A stretch of DNA of 5,464 nucleotides from Beijerinckiaceae bacterium (GTDB lineage: Bacteria; Pseudomonadota; Alphaproteobacteria; Rhizobiales; Beijerinckiaceae), in contig CANGRU010000137.1 in the NCBI GenBank assembly GCA_947456315.1, positions 1-5,464 on the forward strand, given 5' to 3'. This document shows positions 1-5,188 of the stretch, one piece after another. The notes beneath the pieces are model-generated. The model did no database searches and was not told the origin of the DNA. It was given only the letters and a program-made list of their open reading frames with translations. The translations under genes and the position numbers were made by a program. The number at the start of each line of letters is the position of its first letter. The first letter of the stretch is position 1.

Positions 1-314
1 CCGATGACCGACGAGAGATTGCCGCAATTGCCGGTCCAATCAACGATCGGCTTGTCGATGGCCAGCTGGATGAAGGTGTAATCGACATCTGCATCAGGAT
101 GGGTCGAAGGGCCGATGATCACAGCTTTGGACAGCGATGAGGTGCCACCGCCCATGCCATTGAGCTGGCGCCCGTTGGGATCGGGCGTGCCCATGACAGC
201 GAGCAGAATCTGGTCAATCACCTCGCGCGGATAAGGCAAATCCTCAGACCGGAAGAACACGCCTTTGCTGGTGCCACCACGCCAAAAGCTTGCCGGAATC
301 CATGCCTGATTCAT
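1..314 (-). CDS. PrpF-family isomerase (second paralog), N-terminal part
   Basis: This gene is cut by the left edge; 104 codons are visible, about the first quarter to third of a family of roughly 360 to 400 residues. The protein begins MNQAWIPASFWRGGTSKGVFF and carries the PrpF signatures in order: RGGTSKG (residues 12-18), QLNGMGG (50-56), SK with Lys63, PDADVDY (73-79) and CGN with Cys97. The Lys-Cys spacing of 34 residues matches the active-site pair of PrpF (as I recall, Lys73/Cys107 in Shewanella PrpF), so the catalytic residues visible here are intact. PrpF enzymes are cytoplasmic, cofactor-free isomerases of the diaminopimelate epimerase fold that move double bonds or invert cis/trans geometry in 2-methylaconitate-like tricarboxylates. 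The start at 314 has a GAGGAG ribosome site (321-326) 6 bases upstream; the adjacent in-frame ATG at 317 leaves only 3 bases and is less likely. It lies 32 bases after the upstream Bug gene, so it is probably co-transcribed. It is clearly a different branch from the isomerase at 2036-3133 (roughly 40% identity over the shared part, counted by eye). True 2-methylaconitate isomerase activity is possible but not shown. Confidence 0.88.
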   Translation of the reverse strand, partial: MNQAWIPASFWRGGTSKGVFFRSEDLPYPREVIDQILLAVMGTPDPNGRQLNGMGGGTSSLSKAVIIGPSTHPDADVDYTFIQLAIDKPIVDWTGNCGNLSSVI

Positions 315-320
315 CATCTG

Positions 321-326
321 CTCCTC
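321..326 (-). promoter_or_regulatory. Ribosome binding site of the second PrpF-family gene
   Basis: On the minus strand this reads GAGGAG, followed by CAG and two consecutive in-frame ATG codons (317 and 314). Spacing is 3 bases to the first and 6 bases to the second, which favours the start at 314. The product differs by only one Met. Confidence 0.6.
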
Positions 327-346
327 AACCCTGTTGCCGCTGTCGA

Positions 347-1324
347 CTATTCGACGGTCAGCTTCGCATCTTTAATGATCGGACTCCAGAGATTGGAATC
401 TTTCTGGATGCGATCGCGCAAATCCTTCGGGCCTTTGGCAATGGAGAAGGTGAAATTGGGCGTCAGGAATTGCTTTTCAAAAGCCGGATCGCTGAAAATC
501 TCCTGCGTGGCTTGGCCAAGTTTCTCCACCACATCAGGCGGCGTGCCTTTAGGTGCAAACAGGGCATACCAGGAGCCCGCCTCGAAACCCGGCAATGTTT
601 CGGCAATCACCGGAACATTGGGGAAGTTTTCAAGCCGCTTGCTCGAACCATAGGCCAGGACTTTGAGCTTGCCGACCTCCGCATTGCCCGCAATGAGGCC
701 AATCGACACGGTCATGGCCTTGATATGATTGCCGAGCAAATCATTAATCGCAGGAGCTGCGCCGCTATAATGAACAGGTGTAAATTTGCCGGCTGTCATC
801 TTTTCGAAATAGAGAAAGTTCAGATGGCCTGACGTGCCCGCCCCAAATGTGCCGTAGAAAACAGCGGTCGGATTTTGTTTGGCATAGGCGATAAACTCGT
901 CGAAATTTTTCGCCGGAAAGTCAGGCGGCACGACCAAGGCGTGCGGGCTGATGCCAAGCCCCGAGATAGGCTCGAAGTCCGCCATCTCATATTTCAGCTT
1001 CGCCGACATATGCGGGATGGTGGTGAAGGTGGAATCAGGGGCCACAAGCAGCGTGTAGCCATCGGCTGCAGAACGCGCGACCGATTCCGTGCCGACAATG
1101 CCATTGGCGCCCGGCCGGTTGACGATGACAAACCGCTGGCCCGTCTTCTCGGCAAACTTTTCAGCCCAGGCGCGTGCCAGAATATCGGTGATGCCACCTG
1201 CCGCAAACGGCACGATGATCTGTCCGGACTTGTTAGGATAGGCTTGCGAGAAAGCCGGAACGGCTGCGCAGAACGACAGACCGAGCGACAAAGCAAAGCC
1301 AAGAACACGCATAGAAATATGCAT
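347..1324 (-). CDS. Bug-family (TctC-like) periplasmic solute-binding protein
   Basis: The product has 325 residues, the normal length for Bug receptors of tripartite tricarboxylate transporters (PF03401 type). It has a Sec signal peptide: a short basic start, a hydrophobic core at about residues 6-22, and a likely cleavage after Ser-Gln-Ala28. The mature part opens with the family's first ligand loop, VPFAAGGITD (38-47), followed by NRPGANGIVGTE (69-80), DGYTLL (88-93), and HYSGAAPAINDLLG (185-198), which corresponds to the usual PYKG.aPal.DLlgG loop. The C-terminal half has the typical LFAPKGTPPDVVEKL helix start. It is expected to bind a carboxylate in the periplasm and deliver it to a TctAB-type permease, or to act as a sensor ligand carrier as some orphan Bug proteins do; the ligand is unknown. 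The ATG at 1324 is preferred over the ATG at 1312 because a strong ribosome site lies just upstream. No permease genes adjoin it; it sits between the hydrolase gene and the second PrpF-family gene. Confidence 0.93.
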   Translation of the reverse strand: MHISMRVLGFALSLGLSFCAAVPAFSQAYPNKSGQIIVPFAAGGITDILARAWAEKFAEKTGQRFVIVNRPGANGIVGTESVARSAADGYTLLVAPDSTFTTIPHMSAKLKYEMADFEPISGLGISPHALVVPPDFPAKNFDEFIAYAKQNPTAVFYGTFGAGTSGHLNFLYFEKMTAGKFTPVHYSGAAPAINDLLGNHIKAMTVSIGLIAGNAEVGKLKVLAYGSSKRLENFPNVPVIAETLPGFEAGSWYALFAPKGTPPDVVEKLGQATQEIFSDPAFEKQFLTPNFTFSIAKGPKDLRDRIQKDSNLWSPIIKDAKLTVE

Positions 1325-1327
1325 AAG

Positions 1328-1336
1328 CTCCTCCCC
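1328..1336 (-). promoter_or_regulatory. Strong ribosome binding site of the Bug gene at 347-1324
   Basis: The minus strand reads GGGGAGGAG, with the GGAGG core 5 bases before the ATG at 1324. This decides the start in favour of 1324 over the in-frame ATG at 1312 and predicts strong translation of this binding protein. Confidence 0.75.
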
Positions 1337-1347
1337 TATTGATTTGA

Positions 1348-1357
1348 TGTTGCAACA
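1348..1357. promoter_or_regulatory. Perfect 10-bp palindrome, possible operator
   Basis: TGTTGCAACA is its own reverse complement. It lies in the 64-base gap between the hydrolase gene and the downstream Bug gene, upstream of the Bug ribosome site. A short perfect dyad in an intergenic gap could be a regulator site for an internal promoter, but I see no convincing -35/-10 pair and no second copy in the window. The regulator, if any, is unknown. Confidence 0.25.
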
Positions 1358-1377
1358 GCCCCCTTCTGTGTGGGGCT
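1357..1377 (-). other. Intergenic stem-loop between hydrolase and Bug genes
   Basis: AGCCCC (1357-1362 on the plus strand) pairs with GGGGCT (1372-1377), giving a 6-bp, mostly G-C stem with a 9-base loop. In the direction of transcription no T-run follows, so it is not a classical terminator. It may be an mRNA processing or stability element, or a weak attenuator that changes the dose of the downstream binding protein. It shares one base with the adjacent palindrome. Confidence 0.35.
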
Positions 1378-1388
1378 AAGCTGATTTT

Positions 1389-2012
1389 TTACTGTTTCTG
1401 CCAGATGGCACAGATCTCGTCTGTCTTCACAACAGGTGTTGTCCAGTTGCGCAGAAAGGTCATCGAACGATCATGCGCCTCTTGTGTATAGGCGCCACTC
1501 GCATCTTCCACTGCGACGGAATAAATACCAAGCGATGCCGCATGACGGCAGGTGAACTCCACGCCAATGTCGGTGGCCACACCACCAATGACGATTGTAT
1601 CGCGGTTCATGGCTTTGAGACGCGATGCCAAAGGCGTGTCGACGAAGAAGGATGGCTGGCTCTTTTCAAGAATCATATGATGATCAGAGGGGCCAAAGCC
1701 GTCGATATAATCGGTCTCTTCCATGCCGCGCTGCATAGCGGGCTTTAGTTTGGAAGGATGATCCACTTTCTGCTTCTTCATCAGCCAGAGCATGAAAGGC
1801 CCGACCGTCATTTCGAACGGCGGCGCGATATGGCGGCTCCAGATCACCGGAATGTTCAGCCGATCCGCCTGCACAATCAGCTTGCGCGCATTGGCAACAA
1901 TGGCGGCTGAGTCCGGCGCCTTGCCCGCGAGGCCTTTCTGCATATCCCACATCACCAGCGCGGCACGGGCCGGCTGCAGAAAATCATCTAGGCTGAGGGG
2001 AATGGCATGCAT
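1389..2012 (-). CDS. Isochorismatase-like hydrolase with Gly at the usual nucleophile position
   Basis: The product has 207 residues, normal for single-domain members of the isochorismatase/cysteine hydrolase superfamily. The Rossmann-like core is complete: the first strand ALVMWDMQKG supplies the catalytic Asp23, IPVIWSRH (54-61) is the second strand, Lys117 lies in the EKSQPSFF segment, and VIGGVATDIGVEFTCRHA (141-158) is the nucleophile elbow. In amidases such as nicotinamidase the elbow reads A-T-D-x-C-V; here codon 150 (GGC) encodes Gly. Gly at this place is also seen in true isochorismatases such as EntB and PhzD, which cleave a vinyl ether without a Cys nucleophile. Cys155, five residues on, is unlikely to substitute. 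The enzyme should be cytoplasmic (no signal peptide). The ATG at 2012 has GAGAGG (2023-2028) 10 bases upstream and leaves a 23-base gap after the PrpF/GalD-type gene; a TTG at 2039 would overlap that gene and has no ribosome site. The substrate is unknown; its context with tricarboxylate isomerases suggests a catabolic step, not siderophore synthesis. Confidence 0.88.
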   Translation of the reverse strand: MHAIPLSLDDFLQPARAALVMWDMQKGLAGKAPDSAAIVANARKLIVQADRLNIPVIWSRHIAPPFEMTVGPFMLWLMKKQKVDHPSKLKPAMQRGMEETDYIDGFGPSDHHMILEKSQPSFFVDTPLASRLKAMNRDTIVIGGVATDIGVEFTCRHAASLGIYSVAVEDASGAYTQEAHDRSMTFLRNWTTPVVKTDEICAIWQKQ

Positions 2013-2035
2013 GGACTGAAAACCTCTCGATAGAT

Positions 2036-3133
2036 TCAATTCGGGCCGGACCAGACGGAGCCCGGCACATAGACTTCGCCCGCCATCAGACGGCGCGCAT
2101 GGCGCACGAGCGTTGCCTGTTCGACCTCGATCTCACCCTTTATATCCGCCACTTTTGCATCCACGTAAATCTTGCCCTGTGGATGTTCGATGGCAATGGT
2201 GCTGACACCTTCAGCATTGGGTTTCAGCGTGGCGTAATCATGAGGAACTGTGCCCGGCACACAGCAGGCCGTTGCCAGACAGGTCGCGCCCGTCACCGCA
2301 TAGGCAGTAGCAATGGCATGGGGCATGAAATAGCGCGAGGCAATCGTGCCGCCATTTTTGGGCCTGGCGACAATGGAGATTTTGGGAATCACGCGACCTG
2401 ACACATCGCCAAAGCCCATGCGCTCGCCTGCAATCAGGCGGATCGCTTCGAGCTTGCCCAGCATCTCGCGATTGGTATCGAGCTCCAACTTGCCTTCATA
2501 GCCCGTCACGCCCACCTGCTCGGCTGGCACAAAGACAACCGGCATGGCCATATCGACGCACGACACATTCACGCCATTGATGATTTCCGAGCGCTGACCA
2601 GTTGGAAACAATTTGCCGGTCTTGCCGCCCACCATGCGGCGGAAATCCAGACGAATGGGCGCGTAGGAATCATTGACACCATCAATGCTGTGGGCGCCTT
2701 CATAATCCACGCGCCCGCCCGGCGTCTGCACAACAGCCTCGACCAGCGAATTGGTGTTGACGTCGAAAATGCGCACGCGCGTTTCGCCATCCTGCGCTTT
2801 GACAAGACCTTCATCAATCGCAAAAGGGCCAACGCCGGTGAGAATATTGCCGCAAGAGGGAGATGTATCAACTTCAGCGCGATCCACCCAGACCTGCGTG
2901 AAGAGATAATCGACATCGGCATCAGGGCGCGTGGACTTGCGAATGACGGCCACTTTGCTCGTCACCGGATCGGAGCCGCCAATGCCGTCAATCTGGCGCA
3001 CATGCGGGCTGCCCATGACGCGCAGCAAGACCTGCTTGCGCGTTTCCATATCAGCCGGCAAATCGGAATCATGAAAGAACGGACCGCGCGAGGTGCCGCC
3101 CCGCATCAAGACGCAACGAATGGCCGTTTGCAT
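2036..3133 (-). CDS. PrpF-superfamily isomerase, 4-oxalomesaconate tautomerase (GalD/LigU) type
   Basis: The product has 365 residues, a full-length PrpF-superfamily protein. Motifs in order: LMRGGTSRGPFF (9-20), DLPAD (24-28), VMGSP (39-43), RQIDGIGG (46-53), TSK with Lys60, PDADVDYLF (70-78), and SCGNIL with Cys94. The 34-residue spacing between Lys60 and Cys94 matches the active-site Lys/Cys pairs recalled for LigU (66/100) and PrpF (73/107). The C-terminal half has TGATCLATACC and the closing IEHPQGKIYVD and ARRLMAGEVYVP segments usual for GalD-like enzymes. GalD and LigU convert 4-oxalomesaconate between its tautomers or isomers in gallate and protocatechuate 4,5-cleavage pathways; other members act on 2-methylaconitate. 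The superfamily call is firm; the exact substrate is a best guess from overall resemblance. The ATG at 3133 is chosen because an excellent ribosome site precedes it; a TTG at 3166 has none. It is followed after 23 bases by the hydrolase gene and preceded by a 63-base gap holding a small hairpin. No hydratase or aldolase of the 4,5-cleavage route is visible in the window. Confidence 0.92.
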   Translation of the reverse strand: MQTAIRCVLMRGGTSRGPFFHDSDLPADMETRKQVLLRVMGSPHVRQIDGIGGSDPVTSKVAVIRKSTRPDADVDYLFTQVWVDRAEVDTSPSCGNILTGVGPFAIDEGLVKAQDGETRVRIFDVNTNSLVEAVVQTPGGRVDYEGAHSIDGVNDSYAPIRLDFRRMVGGKTGKLFPTGQRSEIINGVNVSCVDMAMPVVFVPAEQVGVTGYEGKLELDTNREMLGKLEAIRLIAGERMGFGDVSGRVIPKISIVARPKNGGTIASRYFMPHAIATAYAVTGATCLATACCVPGTVPHDYATLKPNAEGVSTIAIEHPQGKIYVDAKVADIKGEIEVEQATLVRHARRLMAGEVYVPGSVWSGPN

Positions 3134-3138
3134 ATCAT

Positions 3139-3145
3139 CCTCCTT
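3139..3145 (-). promoter_or_regulatory. Consensus ribosome binding site of the GalD-type gene
   Basis: The minus strand reads AAGGAGG, 5 bases before the ATG at 3133. It is the best Shine-Dalgarno match in the window and fixes the start at 3133, not at the upstream TTG (3166). Confidence 0.8.
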
Positions 3146-3146
3146 G

Positions 3147-3164
3147 GCTGCCGGATCGGGCAGC
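3147..3164 (-). other. Stem-loop abutting the ribosome site of the GalD-type gene
   Basis: GCTGCC and GGCAGC (3147-3152 and 3159-3164) form a perfect 6-bp stem with a 6-base loop. On the transcript its 3' foot ends one base before the AAGGAGG ribosome site. No T-run follows in the direction of transcription, so it is not a terminator. It could protect or define the 5' end of a processed mRNA, or modulate ribosome access. A stem this short can also arise by chance. Confidence 0.35.
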
Positions 3165-3196
3165 AAATGCTTTTAATGGCCCGCGCGACAGGTCGT

Positions 3197-4108
3197 TCAG
3201 GCGCAGGCTTGCTGATAAAACCGCTCATCGACACAGGCCAGCAAATCCCGCCCACCAGCGGGTTTGTCGCTTTGGAAAGATTCACGGAGACGGGCTGTTT
3301 CGGCAAGCCCTTTTTGATTGATGGCCGCGTTTGGCGCAAAGCCCGAGACGGGGTCCAAAACGCGATCAAGACATTGCTGCGTCATCCCAGGCGATAAGTT
3401 GAACCAGCCCAGAGCAAGCTGGAAAAGCTCATCCCGATTGGCTGGATCACGCGCCCAGTTCAGACCCGCGATATAGGCGCGCAAATAGCGCACGAGCACA
3501 TCGCCTTTGTCTGCCACCCAAGCCTTCGAGACAAAACCGCAGGTCGCCTGATAATCGCCCACCACCGCGGCCGGATCATCAAGCATGTAACAGCCCGCCT
3601 CCTGCGCCAGCAGATTGAAGGGCAGATTGAGCAACGAAAAATCGGCCTCGCCTTTGATCAGCGCATCGAGACGAAACGGCGTCGCTCCCACAACACTGAC
3701 CTGATAATCGCGCCCACGCTGCAAACCGCGGCGCGCCAACACATCATAGGCAAGCAATGCAAAGGCGGTGTCAGGTGCATCAACAGCCAAAATCTTGCCG
3801 CGCAAATCGTCATAATTGAAGAGGCCTGCGCGCGTCATGATCTTGTTGAAGCCATGATCAAGCCCGACCACAATCGACACATCAAAGCCTGCGTCACGGA
3901 TCAGCGCAAAGGCATTGTCGACCGCTGAATGGGCGATGTCGCACTGCCCGAGCCGCAAAGCATCACGCTGCTCTTGCGAACTTTTGGTGAAGGTTGTCGT
4001 CACTGACAGACCTTCAGCGGCAAAGAACCCGCGGGCCTCCGCCGCCAAATTGGGGATATTCTGCATCCCCTGAAACACATTCAGGCGGATGTTCTGCAAA
4101 ACCGGCAT
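3197..4108 (-). CDS. SsuA/NMT1-like substrate-binding-fold protein without signal peptide
   Basis: The product has 303 residues and begins MPVLQNIRLNVFQGMQNIPN. The N-terminal lobe follows the ABC-type nitrate/sulfonate/thiamine-precursor binding-protein pattern: a first strand (IRLNVF), LAAEARGFFAAEGLSV (21-36), then an RDALRLGQCDIAHSAVDNA segment (48-66). The second lobe contains LRGKILAVDAPDTAFALLAYDVLARRGL, typical of this family. The usual role is periplasmic capture of a small organic molecule for an ABC importer. No hydrophobic leader is present at this start or at the longer ATG (4159), whose extra 17 residues are basic and polar, so the protein as encoded would stay in the cytoplasm. 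The start at 4108 is chosen because it lies 8 bases after the stop of the upstream Bug gene, which suggests translational coupling; the ribosome site itself is weak (GAGTGG). The 4159 start would overlap the Bug gene by 43 bases. Neither ATPase nor permease is visible in the window. The family fold is well supported; ligand and actual role are unknown. Confidence 0.85.
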   Translation of the reverse strand: MPVLQNIRLNVFQGMQNIPNLAAEARGFFAAEGLSVTTTFTKSSQEQRDALRLGQCDIAHSAVDNAFALIRDAGFDVSIVVGLDHGFNKIMTRAGLFNYDDLRGKILAVDAPDTAFALLAYDVLARRGLQRGRDYQVSVVGATPFRLDALIKGEADFSLLNLPFNLLAQEAGCYMLDDPAAVVGDYQATCGFVSKAWVADKGDVLVRYLRAYIAGLNWARDPANRDELFQLALGWFNLSPGMTQQCLDRVLDPVSGFAPNAAINQKGLAETARLRESFQSDKPAGGRDLLACVDERFYQQACA

Positions 4109-4116
4109 GAGCCCAC

Positions 4117-5091
4117 TCAATTCGTAAAAAGATTGCCGTCTTCGACAACGCGACGCCATGTGGCGCGCTCTTCTTCAAGCACTTTGGCAAATTCTTCCGG
4201 CGTGCCGCGATAGCTCGACGCGCCCTCTTCGGCAAAACGCTTGACCATGGCAGGTGACGCGGCTGCATCATTCACAGCCTTGTTGAGATGAGCGACCAGA
4301 TCGGGCGCCATATTCGGCGGGCCGACAATGCCCCACAATGTATAGAGGCCTGCCCCCTTCACGCCACCCTCGGCAAGGGTCGGCGCATCCGGAAACACAT
4401 TGGAGCGCTCATCACCTGTCGAGGCCAGCAGTGTGAGCGTCTTTTCCTGCACGTGACTTGCCACAACCGGCACCGTGGTGATGAAGAGATCCGCCCGTCC
4501 CGCAACGAGATCCATCAAAGCCGGGCCGCTGCCAGAATAAGGAACGTGCGTCATGGTGATGCCCGCGCGCTTCATGAACAATTCGGTCGATAGATGCAAA
4601 ATGCTGCCCACACCTGAGGAGACAAAATTCAGCGAGCCGGGCTTTTGCTTGGAGCGCGTGACAACGTCACCAATGGTTTTCAAACCGGAGGCATTGCTGG
4701 CGACAACCAGAAAGGGGCCACGCCCGATCATCGCAATCGACGTGAAATCTTTCGCGATATTATAGGGCTCTTGCTTGCGCACCGCAGCGGTGGTCACAAC
4801 GGACGAGCTGACGAACATCAATGTTAGGCCATTGGGGGGTGCCGCCGCCGTGTTTTTGGCGGCAATCAACCCACCAGCACCCGCGCGATTGTCGATGATG
4901 ACATTGGTCTTCAGCGTATCAATCAGCTGGCGACCCAATTCACGCGCGATAATGTCATTGCCCCCACCTGGCGCGAAAGGCACGATGATCGTCACCACAC
5001 GACCCTCTTGCGCCCGCGCAAAAGGCGTCCATGCCAAGCCCGCAAGGAGGACGGCGCTCAGACAGGTGAAGAGATAGCGGCGTGACGACAT
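4117..5091 (-). CDS. Bug-family (TctC-like) periplasmic solute-binding protein
   Basis: The product has 324 residues with a clear Sec signal peptide: Arg4-Arg5, a hydrophobic core at about 6-22, and cleavage likely after Ala-Arg-Ala27. The mature protein opens with VTIIVPFAPGGGNDIIAREL (33-52), the classic Bug first ligand loop with Asp46, then NRAGAGGLIAAK (68-79), the domain-2 stretch LNFVSSGVGSILHL (154-167), and VPYSGSGPALMDLVAGRAD (183-201), the second ligand loop with Asp194. The end is a typical Bug C-terminal helical region with EEFAKVLEEERATWRRVVED. It should bind a carboxylate in the periplasm for a tripartite tricarboxylate transporter; the ligand is unknown. The ATG at 5091 has only a modest GGGGGA ribosome site about 6 bases upstream. 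The 97-base gap before it is the largest in the window and would be the best place for an internal promoter, but I see no convincing -35/-10 pair or terminator there. The sequence is clearly diverged from the Bug protein at 347-1324, so this is not a recent tandem duplication. Confidence 0.94.
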   Translation of the reverse strand: MSSRRYLFTCLSAVLLAGLAWTPFARAQEGRVVTIIVPFAPGGGNDIIARELGRQLIDTLKTNVIIDNRAGAGGLIAAKNTAAAPPNGLTLMFVSSSVVTTAAVRKQEPYNIAKDFTSIAMIGRGPFLVVASNASGLKTIGDVVTRSKQKPGSLNFVSSGVGSILHLSTELFMKRAGITMTHVPYSGSGPALMDLVAGRADLFITTVPVVASHVQEKTLTLLASTGDERSNVFPDAPTLAEGGVKGAGLYTLWGIVGPPNMAPDLVAHLNKAVNDAAASPAMVKRFAEEGASSYRGTPEEFAKVLEEERATWRRVVEDGNLFTN

Positions 5092-5188
5092 CGGATTTCC
5101 CCCATTTTCTTGTCCGGAAGGTTAGGAGACCTGCCCCCGAATCCGGCATTCAAAAGCAATCTTGGCTGATCGTATTCGCAACTCTGTC

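Noticed and set aside
1357..1390. Possible rho-independent terminator: GC stem followed by a T6 run on the plus strand
   Set aside because: The T-run starts 7 bases after the stem, and no plus-strand gene exists to be terminated. In the minus direction no T-run follows the stem.
2013..2039. TTG start at 2039 for the hydrolase and TTG start at 3166 for the GalD-type isomerase
   Set aside because: Neither has a ribosome site, the first overlaps the preceding stop, and ATG codons just downstream have plausible or excellent ribosome sites.
2690..3397. A 235-codon open frame on the plus strand, and similar long plus-strand frames at 290-832 and 875-1342
   Set aside because: They lie antisense to well-supported minus-strand genes, their translations show no recognisable domain and are rich in Arg, His and Gly, and one crosses an intergenic gap and two genes. 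They are shadows of codon bias.
3197..4108. Assignment as 4,5-dihydroxyphthalate decarboxylase or THI5-type thiamine precursor synthase
   Set aside because: The N-terminal pattern (LAAEARGFFAAEGLSV) is that of SsuA-like binding proteins. The decarboxylase's own N-terminal pattern and the THI5 Cys-rich motif are not present. Kept only as a fold-level possibility.
4109..4159. Longer start (ATG at 4159) for the SsuA/NMT1-like protein
   Set aside because: It would overlap the upstream Bug gene by 43 bases and adds a basic, polar segment unlike a signal peptide. The ATG at 4108 sits neatly 8 bases after the Bug stop.
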